DNA of 52,479 bases, taken from contig RCNN01000526.1 in NCBI GenBank assembly GCA_003667245.1, positions 1-52,479 on the forward strand, written 5' to 3'. The translations under genes were made by a program, and so were the position numbers. This DNA comes from Heterostelium multicystogenum (taxonomy: Eukaryota > Evosea > Eumycetozoa > Acytosteliales > Acytosteliaceae). The notes under the pieces were generated by a model. That model was not told where the DNA came from. It saw only the letters and a program-made list of their open reading frames with translations, and did not search any database. Numbering within the stretch: the stretch's first letter is position 1; every line of letters begins with the position of its first letter. Of this stretch, positions 22,536 to 35,843 are shown piece after piece.

Positions 22536-25500
22536 GTTGAAAACAAATTAAAATTGTAGATATATATGTAAAACATAAATAGAGATTATGAATATATAAT
22601 AAGTATATTAAGAAATAATCTTCTAAAAGACTACTTGAATGAAGTATATAATTAAAACTAGGCTATTGGGTCAGATTTACCAAGAGGGTCAAGAAACTAG
22701 AACTTTACTATAGTTGAAAATGAATTTAAATTAATTAATTAATTAACCAATAATTAAAATGAAAAACATAAAAAAAAATTTAAACCAATAATAATTTGGT
22801 AATTCTATAGAAACATAACTTCACAATGAAGGTTTCTTCTTTTTTTTGTTTGACCAGCCTGGTCAAAAGATGAAACAAGATAATATTCTGCAATAGGAAA
22901 TTGATATTTTTTGTTGTTGGGAAAAAAATACAAAATGGTTAAACGATTATATCAAAGATGTTTTGTGTCATACACTACCAATATTTTACATAAATAAAGT
23001 AATATTAAATGATAATACTATATATTATATATATTTGAAAAATTAATTGTTATTTTTGTTTATTTGTTTCAAGCCTAGTAATTAATCTATAGAATAACAA
23101 TAAAATACAAAAAAAACAAAACAAATGTTGAAGATATTAGAAACAACACAAATTAAATAATTTTATAGTAACCACAGAATTATAGTAGTTGTAATAACAA
23201 TAATATGAATAATAATTCTTCAATATGTCATTCTTCTATAGATAATCAATAGAGTGAGGGTATATAAACAGAAGCAAAGTTTGCTTTTGTGCAGTTGGCT
23301 AGAGTTTTATTTGTACCACACTTATTTTTAATATTAGCAAATTGACAGTTTGCACTCATTTTTTTACATTTTAGTCATGATGATTTCTATCAACATGGTG
23401 GGATATTAAGTGGGAGAATGGTAGTTAAAATGAATTAGATGGTAAGAAAGGAAGCGGTATTCCAAAAATATGTGCTAGCATGTTGTTTGGACAAAAGGAG
23501 TGATAATGAGAAGATAGGAAATATTGAAAAAGTGGGTATAATTGAGTTGCTAGCAGTGTCAATCCATTAGGTAGGTGTAATTCGAAAATATATTATATGT
23601 TTTAAAACTATATCTCTATTGGAGTTTGATATTGGTAGTTGTTGTATAGGTTGAGATTGTTACTTGTTATAATAATGTGAATGGTAATATTAATTATATT
23701 TATATAAGGTATACAGTGAGCATGATATGACTTTTGGAGGTGAATGAATTATGTTAATGTTGCTCCAGTGATTAGTAGTTGAATGCAAACAATTGAGGTA
23801 CTACTAGTTGTATGCATTTATTTTGTATATTATACAAAATTAAAATATTAAATGTGGAGCTTATCATCACGTTTAGTGATGATCAATATTTGTTACCAAT
23901 CTGTTTTTTATGAGAATACCGGTATTATCCAATCGAAAGATCTTTTGATATAAAGATAAAATATCTGTTTTCGTGGTACACCATACGGTAGTGTTACACA
24001 AAGATGCTTTTGATATGCAATGTAATAATAGAAATATAATAATTCTACATATAAAATAGGCACATTTTAAAAGTATTTTACAGGTCAACTTACTGAGAAA
24101 TAACTTTATTGTGATAATTTGTCAATTAAATTTGGAGTTAGTATTTGATTTGGATATGTCATCAAATAGAAATTACTACTAGATATCAAAGTTATAGATA
24201 GATACTAGTTTCTAATATTAATTATGATTTCATTAAAGATATTTGTGAGCTATTTTTAAAAATAAATTAATTGGTTTGAAATCCACTTCACCAAACCAAT
24301 CCCTAACATGACTTTAACTCTATTACAAAGAGTCTAAAGATGAAATCAGAGGAATTATTATGTATCGAATGAAAAATGAGCCAGTCTGGTTTTAAATGTT
24401 GGGAATAAAATAGGGTGTGGAGAGTTTAGACTAATGCTAATAGATATACAATACTTTACTGGAGTCTATGATGATATTATTATTGGCAATAGATGACTTG
24501 ACTGTCCGATTGGTACCTTATCTTTGAATTCTATTGTATAGGATTATATTAGGTATATGAAATAAGAGAGGGTATGTTAATGGAAACCAAAGATAGATTG
24601 AAGTGTGGTTGAGTTCGTTATATTTTATCTATATGTATGAGTTTCAAACCAACAATAACAAAGTTTGTTGCTATTGTTTTCTCTTTAAAAAGTTCAGAAC
24701 GGGTTGGATGAAACTAACTCTTAGCAAACTGAAATTAATGAACAGGTTTGGCATGGTGGGTGGGGTGTATCATTTTAGTATGAGTCTTAAATCAAAAAAC
24801 ACGTGAATTCATTAGATTAAATTGAGCTGGATGTTTTAATTAAGTGTGTTGGTTTAATGTGTGTGGGTCACTTTAAAAGGTGAAATGTAATTTAAGGACA
24901 AGATGATTTGTTTTTTTTATCCTTCATGAATTTATAAAGTATTTTCATGAATTTTGAGTTTGAGTGGGTGGTTTTAATAAAATTTTAGGAGGATGAATCG
25001 ATTAAAAAAAATAGACAATTTCTTTCAATTCTACCCGTTTTGAACTCAATCAAAATCATTATTGTTAATTAAAGCTCAATCATTTTTTTTTTGTTTTTTT
25101 TGGCACTAAAGACCTCTCGCCTGGTTTTTGGAAGGTTTAAAAAAGAAAAATCTTGTTGTTGAAGTTTAGAATGTTGTCTTGACACCCACCTTAGTGTTCA
25201 CTTTGCGAGGTCAATTAATTAATGGAGATTTTTTTGGGAAAATGTTGCCGTCTTGTTTTGGAAATTTGGATTTTTAATAATAGGCATATATCTTTATTAT
25301 TCATTGGCTTATTATAATTTGGTCACATAAAAATATATTCAATAAAAGGATAAACAGAATTGAATCCAAATACAAGTTTGTATCTTGGTGGGTAAATTAT
25401 TAGTTTTACTTTAATTTTAAAATCGACAGTCAATGATTTAAAAAGGTAGTTACTGGGTTTCTTAAATGTCGTTATGAGTGACCTTAGCTAAAATGGTTTG

Positions 25501-26042
25501 TTTCCATTTTAAAAAACGTCAGTCGAGATAAAATAATACTGAAGTTATCTGCCAAAAGATTTTTTTAAATCAAAAAGCTATGATGGTGTGAATGATGTGT
25601 TTGACCCAAAACTTGTTCATGTAACAAAAAAAAAAAAAAAACAAGTTTGATTTGTTGGGATGTCTATCGAATCATACCTAATCAAGATTCCCGATATAGA
25701 TCGGTCGGATAACGATAGAGTTTACAAGTTGTTTGAAGTGAGGTATGTTTACAACTTTTTGGAGGAAAGGGGTTACATTAATTGTATATTGGGAGAATTG
25801 AGCTGATAATTATTCGGATGGTTATAAACCAAATTAAACTGTCATCTTGATTACTGCAAGAATTATGTGGTGAAGAAATAGAATCTACAAAGTGATGTAA
25901 GTTGTATTTACAAACGGTCATTTATATTGTTTATTGATTGAATGCGTACCTAAAGCCACCTATCAATCAGATATGAAATCAATACATTATTCAAGAATAT
26001 ATGATTGTTATGCCTATGAGTCTATCAGTGATCTTTTTCTAA
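22536..26042. other. 3.5-kb region without recognisable genes
   Basis: The longest gene-free stretch of the window. It is AT-rich, and its open frames are short and lack coding character or plausible splice chains. It lies upstream of the RRM gene and downstream of a small gene, both on the minus strand, so it may be the RRM gene's regulatory region and 5' UTR. GT-rich boxes occur on the plus strand (GGGTGTGG about 24413, GGTGGGTGGGGTGT about 24757, GTGTGTGGGTCAC about 24859), resembling dictyostelid G-boxes. A 19-bp near-palindrome lies at 22849-22867. No tRNA was found by eye. Confidence 0.5.
22849..22867. repeat. 19-bp inverted repeat TTTGACCAG-C-CTGGTCAAA
   Basis: Two perfect 9-bp arms around a single central C, about 315 bp upstream of the RRM gene start. 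The symmetry suits a dimeric DNA-binding protein, although a chance palindrome cannot be excluded. Confidence 0.7.
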
Positions 26043-26401
26043 CTATGCCCAAGCAGGAGTATCTTCTTTTTTACTATTTGGCTGTTGTTTATAAGCTTGG
26101 TGTGATTTTTTGAGTTCTGCTGTAAAGATGGTTGTAGTCGTCAAATTGGGTTTATGTGATTTATCATCTATGATTAATATCTCTGTAAAAATAACAACCA
26201 GGTATGAGTATTAAGATCATAAGCTTATTCAATAGTTGTCAATAGTAAATGAAAGCATACTTTTTTTATCTGCGGTTGCAGTTTGCCATGCTATAAATTT
26301 ATATAATTCAAAGAATTAGTATTGTTGGCAAGTATTTGATACAAACTCGACTTACATTCTTGTAAATATCTATATGATTCTTGTTGATTAAATTTACTCA
26401 T
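26043..26401 (-). CDS. small three-exon protein of unknown function
   Basis: A 71-residue protein assembled from exons 26401-26356, 26290-26261 and 26182-26043. Both introns have dictyostelid borders (GTAAGT...TTTATAG and GTATGC...TTTACAG) and all three exons join in phase, ending in a TAG at 26045-26043. The protein begins MSKFNQQESYRYLQESWQTA and ends KKEDTPAWA. It is basic and hydrophilic with no membrane segment or known motif visible. It lies on the same strand as BRR2, 127 bp beyond the BRR2 stop codon. Its separate ATG and stop make it an independent gene, not a BRR2 exon. Function unknown. Confidence 0.65.
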
Positions 26402-26527
26402 TATTTATATGTTTTGATATCAAATAAAAAATAGCATTTGAATGTTTTTGCTTGTGTAGTTGAAATTCATGCAAATTCCTTGTTTTTTATTAAATTTTCA
26501 AATATTTTTTAGATTCAAATATTCTTA

Positions 26528-29500
26528 TTATTCCATGGCTTCATCTTCTTCGTTTTCATCTACAATTGCAGGCTTAACATTGATATCGAGTTTGTATTCT
26601 TGATCACATCCACTGTATGAATCGGACATAAGATAGAGTGTGAGTTGATGTTTACCCATGGCAGGAGCTGGGAATTCCAACTTAACTTTAGCTCTCGAGG
26701 TAAAAGTGAGACGTTTGATAAAATGCAACTGATTGGTTTTTGGATCACCAATGATAACCCACCATCCACCAATTCTCTCCTTGGGGTAGTATGGTGCATA
26801 TACAATATTGAGTTGTTCTGGGTTGACATCTTCATCAACTTCACGTTGCACCAAAACTTCAACTGTGATTGATTCACCAGCATGTATTTCTTCTTCGTCT
26901 TCTATGTTGTACGAAAGCTCTATATCGGGGTAACGGTTGCAGACCGTTGCTACATCCTCCATCTCTCTCTGCGACATCTTCAAGAGATGGTCACGGGAGC
27001 TATCATCTATCTCTAATAGGTCAAAGATTGATTCAATACCTGCTTTCTTACAGGCATCGATACGTTCGGGAGTCATGTGTGGGAGTTGTCTAAGTGGAGA
27101 GTCATTGTCCCACATGGCTTGGGTACACATTTGCGAGAGTTCCATAGCTGCGAGCGCTGGATTCAGCCAGCTGGAGCTACTTATTACATCTACAATTGCT
27201 TGTAGCAATCTAGTTGCATTTTCAAGGATAAATTGTAGATCCATATGTAAGTCTGCAGAGATTGGTTTACGCGAAAAATGAGACTGCAATAATACATTGA
27301 CCTTAGTATGTGCTTCGCCATAGGTAGGTTTGTCAATTTTGAGTGGAAGATGTGCGGCCATACGTTGGAGGAGTTGCTCTTCACGGTGTCTAATTGGAAT
27401 GGATGCAAATTCTGGTGCTGTTGAGAGAATTTCAAGTATTCCTTTTCTTTTGGTTGTGGATTTGAGTGAGGTAGCAAACAACTCAATTGTTGTGTACTTG
27501 AGGTAGTAGTAGCTTGCAATGATACCCAGGTTAAGAGGTGACAGACCATTATCTTCCTCACGAATGGAGATACAGTTGGCTTGCTCCAAATCTACAAGGG
27601 TATTCTCCACCAATTCTGACATGTGTTCAGAGAGATGAAGATGGGTGATGCCAGTGAGGTTGTAGTAGTTTGGGTTTTGAGTGAAACGACGATAGAGGAA
27701 TGTCCATGTTAAGTAGTCGAGAGCATCTTGTTTGTTGGTAATGGTTTTAGTTACAATTTCTGAGTTGATGTGGTCCGCCAAAAAGTGATCAAGATGTGAT
27801 TCAACTGGTAGTGGTTGATTGAGGAAAGTCTTGTAATACTCTTTTTTTGGAGAGTGACAAAGTAACATACAATGACCTACATCATCACGTCCTTGTTGAC
27901 CGGATCGAGCAATCATCTGGAGGATATCATTGATCGGATAATCTGTGTATCGAACTGATTTTCCTTGGTATATTTGTGTGCCCATGATGACAACAAGTGA
28001 GGCATATATATCGAGTGACCAACATACAGAGTGAGTAGCAATTAGGACTTGGATGGCTCCTGACTTGAAAAGAATTTCCACTGTTTTCTTTTCTTGGACA
28101 GTTAAACCCTCGTGATAGAAGGCAACACCCCACTGTAAAGCTTGTTTTAGAGCAACACTTTCAATTTTTTGTAAGTGTTTCTCAAGATCTTCCTCTGAGC
28201 AACGGAGATAACGTTTTTTGTTGACATCCTCCTCCGAATCGACATGAACAATAAGATCTTTGGCAAGTGATCTTGATAATTTACGAGTTGGTACAAATAT
28301 TAGAGATTGTCCCTTGCGGTTGTGACTAACAGCGTAGATTGTTGGTTTAGTCATAGCAAGTAAACGTGCATTATAGTGAGGGAAATCAAATCCTTGTATC
28401 TGAATCTCGAGTGGAACTGGACGGACATCTGGGTGAAGATTGAACATAGTTGATGGTGTTGCACCAATCCACTCTGCCAGATCACGTGCATTGGCGACTG
28501 GCGAAGATAGGGCAACGATACGAATAGGATTTCCTGTCTGAATGGCAATGTAACGCATTCTGGAAACGATGATTTCTAAGATTGCACCTTCGGAGCCTCC
28601 ACCAATCATATGGAGTTCGTCAACAACAAAGAGAGAGAGGTTTTGAATGGCTTTTCTCTGTTTCCATCTTCTTGAGAGAATATCCCATTTTTCTGCGGTA
28701 GCAATGATGACCGAAGCGCTTTCTAGTAGCTTGTTATCAGTAATTGGTTCACCAGTCAATTCAACTACACGTTTTCCAAGAGTTGATTGGAACTTGAAAG
28801 TCCAATCACGGTAACGAAGAGTGGCCAAATCTTGCATTGGGGCAACATAAACACATTTTGCATTTGGATTCTTTTTCAACTCTCTAAGTACTGCAAGCTC
28901 TGCACAGACAGTCTTTCCAGAGTTGGCTGGGGCGGCGACAAGAGCATTTTCGTCACCTCTGTAGAGAGTATCAAAAACTTGTGTTTGAATGGCATTGAAG
29001 TACTTGAAATTAAAAATTTCTTTTGCTTTGGCATCCTTGAGCGAGTCGAGCGAGAGTGGAATAAGATCATGTAGTTTGCTACAAGGTTGATACTTCTCGG
29101 GAAGAATCAAGTGGCGGAAACTAACAGAGAGATTATATTCTGCTCCAATCCAACGATCGGCAATAACACGTACATAGTATTGTGGAGGTAAAGGATCAGA
29201 GAGTGGTACAGTGAACGTGATTGTTTGATCTTCCTCCATCATCTTCTTTTTCAACATAAAGTATTCGTAGTATAGAATTTTCTCACCATCTACATCCTCG
29301 ACGATGATCCACCATCCTATTGAGTTGTCGTGATACTTTTCATCAAACTCAAAGTCTGGAGTAAGTGTTAGGTCAACACGTAATAATCCACGCAGGATTG
29401 GTTGTACATGAGCTGTCAAATCGATCTTTGGGAAGTGATGAATGAATTGGTAGAGTTTCTTTCCTTGAGCGGGATTTTGAATGGCTGAACCAAGTTGCTG

Positions 29501-32500
29501 TGAATTGTATTCATAGAGGTCTTCTATTGGAATGGAACGACGCTCAAGTTGGTTGAGAATCTTGGGTGTGATTTGTTTGAATTGGCGAAGTGGTGATTGC
29601 GATGCCCACATCTTGCGATCTACCATCTTGCAAATTCCAAGAATCTTTTTTGCTACTTGTGCCCATCCTTTTTTGATGACAATCTCAAAGAGTGCACGAC
29701 AAATTCTCGATGCGGACTGTGCAATGTAGAACATATCTACCATTAGAGCAAAACCTTCCAGCTTTAAATTGGAAATATATGCTTGAAGAAGTACGTTGAT
29801 TTGGCCGATGGCTCATCAATGCTTTCCTTTACAGGTATTGGAACACGCTCCAATAGCTTTTCAAGTTCGGCTTTCTCTCCTTCTCTGACAACGACTGATT
29901 TGAACTCAGAGGATAACGAGAACAACCTGAAAAATTCAATATCTGACATTGTTGGTTTGAGATGCTCTTGGTAGATAGACATAGATGCATTTGTAACATA
30001 GTAGTGGGAGGCAACTTTACCAAGTTCAGTGGTCTGGAAATGGCCGGACTTACGGTCATATTTAATAAGAGAGTTTTTGTCTAGTTGAATGGCTGCAGTA
30101 TGAATAAGGTCAAGACGACGTTGTTCTAACTCTGGATCTTCTTCAATTTCATCGTAAGATATCTCGTAGAGTGGGGGGTTTCTCAACATACAAATGAATA
30201 GATATGTATATCCGAGCCATTGTACAGCATCACGAACAGTCTGTATGGTTCCAAGTACAATTTCAGCATTTAGATTGTCGGCCAGCCTACTTATAAATTG
30301 ACTCTCAATGGAAAGTTGAGTGTTGATCAATGAAAGATAGAATTGAAGTTCGTTTTGTGAAGTGATAATAATACCTTCACCTTCTGTGTCAAAAGGAGGA
30401 CGACCTGCACGACCAAGCATCTGTGTTACATCGAGTGGACTTAACTCGGACCAACCCTTCTCGGGATTATAGACTTGAGTTCCCTTAATGATAACTGTGT
30501 GAGCAGGAAGATTGACACCCCATGCAAGTGTTGCAGTAGAAACTAACACTTGAATATGATTATCTGCAAACAACTCCTCTACGAGAGTACGGTCGGAACG
30601 AGATAGACCAGCATGATGTATACCAATACCGTATGGAAGCAGGTCCTTCAAATCAGCACTCATTGCAGTCTTTTCGGCTTCTTCCTTTAGGATTTCAACA
30701 CTCTCTTTTCGTTGTAAAAACTTTCCAATGATATCTGCCTCCAATGCACGGTCACGAATATCCTTTCCTGTCTTTGCTGTTTCACGTCTAGAGTGAACAA
30801 AAATCAAAATCTGATAGGTACCAGCACGTTCATTTACTTTCTTAAATGTAATGTCATTTAAAAGTTGAAGTTGCTTGATACCACGATCGGATATACCAAT
30901 ATATTGTTGTTCTAGTGGAATTGGACGATAACTGGAATCAAAGTAGAAAACACCCTCTGGTTTTACACGCAAAAATGTCGCAACATCTTCGTAGTTTGGT
31001 AAGGTAGCTGACAATCCAACCAATCTAACCATTTCCTGAGTTGATTCTATAGTTCTCAATGTTCTGGCAACAATACACTCTAAAACAGGTCCTCTCTCGT
31101 CATGCAATAAATGAATCTATAAAATGTTTGATATTAGTAAAATGGTGAAAAATCATTTGAATTGCAGTACTTACTTCATCAATAATAATTAAACGGACTA
31201 ATTGAGTGTACGCACGCTCTCCTGACTTACGTGTGATGATATCCCACTTCTCAGGAGTAGTAACAATGATTTGAGTTTCTGAAATTTGTTTGTTAGTTAA
31301 AGCTTGGTCACCTGTGAGCTCCTTTACAACGATTCCATAGGATGAAAGACGATTTGAAAAATTGGATACCATCTCTTGAACCAGTGACTTCATTGGTGCG
31401 ATATAAACAATCTTGAAAGAATCCAAGTCGATGCCTCCTGTCTCGGGAATGATATGTTTACCGATTTCATGAAGGATTGTAAGCATTGCAACATTTGTTT
31501 TACCGGCGGAGGTTGGTGCAGAAAGTAAGAGATTGTCGCTAGATTTGAATGCCCATTCGTAGAGTCGTGATTGTACACGATTCAATTTTTCGAAATTCTT
31601 AAATGGAACACGAGCCCATTCCGGTAGCTCTTTGATCTCGACCAAACGCTCGCTACGATCGTCGAAAGGAGTAACTTTTGCTGGTACATGTATTTCTTCA
31701 TAACCTTTATAGGTTTCACGCTTGGAACCAGCTGGAAACTGGAATTTCTTGTTGGTCATCAAATGACTACCTTGCTGGAATTTTAAATTCTCAAGATCCA
31801 GTGTTCTCTTTGGTGCTTTAATGTTGTCTGGTGAAATAGTTGATGCTTTTTTCTTTAGCTGTTGTTGTTGTTTCTTCTGATTGATTCCATTATCTATGTT
31901 CATTGATGTTCCTTTTAAAATATTTAACAAATCGTATAATTCGGTATCCTGTGTCATTTCATCTTCAAGTTTCTTTCTTTCTTGGTCATTTTCTGACTTT
32001 GCTAATAAAGTACAATATAAAACTATAGGATATAAGAGTATTAGTATGTAATTTGTGCGATAATAAGTATTAACATACTTGTTTTTCTATTTTTAAAGTA
32101 AAAGTTTGATAAAGTCGAATCTTGAAAAGTTAAAAAGTGCCACCAAGTCGGTTTCACATCTTCGTAGATCATTTTGTCTGAGAATACTTAAAACTTGTTC
32201 TGCAAGTTTTTGTGACTGTAATGGATCTGATTCAAATGTTGATATCTTTCTCTGTATCCAAAAAGAGTCTATTTCCATTGGATTTAAAAGATCCTTGTTT
32301 GTTGTTTTGCCGTTCGAATCGTTTAGGTCGCTTGATTTAATCTCACCAATTTGCTGATCTTCATCGACATTTTCGTTATCTTCATTGTCTTCATCATCTT
32401 CATCGTTGTCCTTGATTTCATAATCGGACTGATTGTCTTCATCTTCATCTTCATCGATAATAACTGCCACACCATGGGGGTCATCTAGGTTGTCATTACG

Positions 32501-33162
32501 TGATCCAGATGTACCAGTGGATTCAGAATAATCTGTGATTGCACGACCTAGATGAGTTAAATCCGCAAATCGTTCCTCAGTCATGCCTTTAAGTAGCTTT
32601 GATATCTCTAATCTTTTCTCTGGTGCACGGATCTTGTCATTCTTTAGAATTGCCAAGATCTCATCAGTGGCGCCTTTAATAATTTCTAATGGTTGATCGC
32701 CAATGTAGTTCTGTACGAAGCTGAGTATTTGTTCATAGATAATCTTGGTTTCACGTGTCTTGGGACGATATAAACCTTCAAACATGTCTGTTGCACTCAA
32801 AATATTCTGGCTAGCTCCACCTCTTTTTCCAAAGGAACCGTGCTCACTGTCGCCAGCCCTTTGCTTCTTGGGTGCTGAATCAACGTTGTCAGAGTTTTTT
32901 CTTTTCTGGTGCTTCTCCAAAAGCTCTGTAGGTTTTGAGTAATTAACTCTATCACCCATCTGACCACCCATTCTGCCCCAAAGAGTTTCTGGCTCACCCT
33001 TGGGCTCTCTCAAATCCCTTGGGTTTCTCTCTGAATGTATAACAAGATTAGAGTTCTATAAAGAATGAAAGCATTAGTTGTCGATGACTTATTATCAAGT
33101 AAGGGTTTTTTACTTACAGCTTTATATTCATATTGTTTATTTCTAGCCAATACATCGGACAT
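26528..33162 (-). CDS. snrnp200: U5 snRNP RNA helicase BRR2
   Basis: BRR2 unwinds U4/U6 snRNA to activate the spliceosome. Exons are 33162-33118, 33055-32079, 32022-31175 and 31116-26528, about 2152 residues, as in other eukaryotes. The start [20 protein letters not shown] is typical. Cassette 1 has motif [12 protein letters not shown], the DEIH box (split by the last intron) and motif [19 protein letters not shown], followed by its Sec63 region. Cassette 2 has [22 protein letters not shown] and [17 protein letters not shown], then a second Sec63 unit and an acidic C-terminus. Cassette 2 motifs are degenerate (NSGKT, ARSGQ), as expected for the inactive regulatory cassette. One-base slips at about 32098 (extra T) and about 29797 (missing A) interrupt the frame; correcting both makes every exon length fit. 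They are taken as sequence errors. Confidence 0.95.
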
Positions 33163-33422
33163 GATTTAAGTTTGGTTAACGTGTATCGTTCAACCAATAT
33201 TTATAAATATGACAGTGATAAGCAATATCAATATCTATGATACTCCTAATTGTATTACAGTCAAATGTTCAACAGTGGATGATTTTATTTTAGAGTTATT
33301 TTTTTTTTTTTTTTTTTTTTTGAAAAGAGTTCAATAATGCTTCGTTAATTTTTTTTTGAATTTTTTGCTCGACTAAATTTTTTAAAAATTCTCATGGAGA
33401 ACTTCATTCCGGAGATGTCATT
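33163..33422. promoter_or_regulatory. shared upstream region of BRR2 and the RRM/CID gene
   Basis: 260 bp between divergent start codons of two apparent splicing-factor genes. It contains a run of about 22 T (33299-33321), a common feature of dictyostelid promoters. The two genes may be co-regulated from it. Confidence 0.45.
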
Positions 33423-35116
33423 ATGGAGAGCACCTCTAACAACGCTTCTTCTCAAGAAATGGACATGGATATAGATGATACACCAATAAATCAACAGCAG
33501 TATTACAGTGGTGGCAACAACAGCAACACGGATCAGATACCACCTCCTCCACCCCCAAAGTCACCACCTCCTCCACCACCACCTTTACAACAACATCATC
33601 AAACATTGACCAATTCTTCGCCAATACAACATCCATCAATAGTTCCCACACCTCTAGCGATCCCAAATCCACCATCACATATCTTACATCACCACCTATA
33701 CTATCCCTACCCACCACAGACATCTCCAACTGCTGCTGCTCACTACGGTAAACAACACAGTGCACATTTCATCATCATCGCAAAAAGACGAATATTAATC
33801 AATCTTAAAAGACTATTACAGGAATCAGCAACATTTCTTTAGACAGCAGGCAGCTGCTATGACATCAGCTGTTGCTACAACTCCTCAGTTGATTGTCACT
33901 CAAGAGGTTTCAAAGATATGGGTCGGCAACCTACCAATTGACGTCAATGAAGAAGAGATTAGAATTTATTTTTCCCCATACGGAAAGATAGAGTCAATAA
34001 AAATTGATGGTCGATGTGCATTCATTAAATACACTGAACATGACTTTGCGGACAATGCAATTAAAGCAACCAATGGTACTTATTTTAAAGGAAATCGAAT
34101 TAAATCAAATTGGGCGAGCATTAAATCATTTGCTAAGATACCTGGATTGCTCCAACAACACCATTACCTACGCCAATTCCCCCTCCCCCTCCATCATCAC
34201 CTCCATCAACATCCCAGGTAGACTTATCCACATCGACTACTACTCCTTCAACCACATCACCAAAGTTACCTACATCTCATAACAATTCAACAGCATTTTT
34301 ACCTACTCCAGTTCCACCACCTCCACCTTCGCCTCCATTGCAGCACACTAGTACAACTCCGCCACCGCCACCTTCATCCCCACCTGTTAGAAATATAAAT
34401 TTATCTAGTTCCTCTCCACCTACTAAAACTGTATCACGAGCTATTTCAGCCCCAGTACCACCTCCACCACCCTCATCAATGTATGATAACCCTTCATTTT
34501 ACTCATCATATCACACTCATAATGAATCCATTGATTATGAATTAAATGATGTAAGCACTTCAAATAATATTTCTTCGGAAAGACAACATTTATTAACAAG
34601 AAAACTAGCTTCCTTATAAAAAAGAGTCAGACTTTATCATATCCACCATATTGATCTCTTACTGTTAGAAGAAAAGAATCAACTATATTATATTATAGAT
34701 CACTTGACATCAACATATCATTCTATTAAAGAGGCCAAAGATTGGATACTCTTTGCATTTCCGTTGCGGCAAATCAATTATGTCTATTATTTGCAATGCT
34801 TTCAAGATACAAGGACCAAATTCCTATCAAAAAACTATCTTTGCTATACTTAATACATGATTTACTATGCTTTGGGTATGGAAACTAATTTTCTAATAGT
34901 TACTGATATCACTAACTCTTATTAAATGAAGCGCCATTAGAAGAAGACAAAAAGAACAACAGGATGCAGTTTCTGAATCTGATTGAACCATATTTAGTTT
35001 CAATTTTCAAATCAATTCAAGATCAACCAACTATTCTACAAGCACAAGTAATTTTAGATCAATGGGAATCAAAAAAAATATTTCCATTAAGGTTGATTCA
35101 ATCGTTAAAGTCTTAA
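33423..35116 (+). CDS. RRM plus CID-domain protein, CHERP/SCAF-like
   Basis: Likely nuclear RNA-processing factor. After an Asn/Gln/Pro-rich N-terminus (33423-33747) and an intron to about 33820, one RRM is read (SKIWVGNLPIDVNEEEI...GRCAFIKYTEHDFADNAI, about 33911-34120). Then comes a Pro-rich linker with PPPPPPSS-type repeats (34150-34500), and a C-terminal CID-like helical domain (HSIKEAKDWIL, PIKKLSLLYLIHDLLCF, ILDQWESKKIFPLRLI; 34650-35116) split by an intron at about 34876-34931. The CID resembles that of CHERP, a U2 snRNP-associated protein. The frame is broken at the first splice junction, near 34135, at a TAA (34617-34619), near 34757 and at the last junction, so the predicted protein is not continuous. 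Because both flanks of every break keep family character, indels are preferred over decay, but a truncated product ending at 34619 is possible. Confidence 0.65.
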
Positions 35117-35460
35117 ATTAAATATACAAATAAATGTGTATTATAAACTTAGCAAAATATGAATTCAAAATTTTAACTTTGAGAGTATGAACAAAATGTA
35201 TATTTAAGAATCTTAAAAAAAATCTAAATGTAAACCTGGTGGAATAATAAAATTCAAAATGTAATGAAGTGATTACTAGTGTTCTAAAAATCAAATATTT
35301 AAAACCATATGAATGATTCGTGTAAAAACTCGATAATAGTCGAAGGTAAAATAATAAAGATCACTGTTTGTCTTTTTGTGTTTGACAATGATAATTCAGT
35401 AATATCAAACGAGTATTTCTGGAAAGGGAAAATTTTTGGATTGTAAAGGAATTAGGAAAA
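35117..35460. other. intergenic flank of the LTR element
   Basis: AT-rich sequence between the RRM/CID stop codon and the left target duplication of the Ty3/gypsy element. No gene seen. Confidence 0.5.
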
Positions 35461-35466
35461 ATGGAT
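35461..35466. repeat. left target-site duplication ATGGAT
   Basis: ATGGAT directly precedes the left LTR and reappears at 40341-40346 directly after the right LTR. The exact border is uncertain by up to two bases, because the LTR itself starts with AT. Confidence 0.8.
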
Positions 35467-35829
35467 ATGGTAAGTACCTATAGAGGTCAGATAAGAATAA
35501 TAAAGATAATGTTAATAACACAACCCTGCAGTTGGCAAAGGTTGATAGAAATAACTAATAAGAAAAGATAAGATTAAAAGATAAACTTTTATTATAAGAG
35601 GATTAGTACTAATGGTACTGAAAGGCGATTTGTAATAAGAAGAGGAGTTGGTATTTATACTTGTAGAAATGATTCCTTAGAAGAATCAGATATTATTATT
35701 ATTAGAAGGTAGTTGGAAAGATAATGATTAATGGGTTTAACCCTTATGATTATTTGAATAGGAAGATGTTATCTAGATCTTCTAAAGATCTGGATCAAGA
35801 GTTGTTAACGGGTCTAGTAGTCTTACTAT
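35467..35829 (-). repeat. 3' LTR
   Basis: Starts ATGGTAAG and ends CTTACTAT on the plus strand, giving 8-bp terminal inverted repeats with one mismatch. Reads identical to the copy at 39978-40340. Confidence 0.93.
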
Positions 35830-35833
35830 ATTA

Positions 35834-35843
35834 TCCCCTTTTT
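35834..35843 (-). other. polypurine tract
   Basis: On the minus strand AAAAAGGGGA lies between the pol stop codon and the 3' LTR, the expected place for plus-strand DNA priming. Confidence 0.8.

Noticed and set aside
23873..24088. 71-residue minus-strand frame in the gene-free region
   Set aside because: Composition is that of random AT-rich DNA; no splice partners or motifs.
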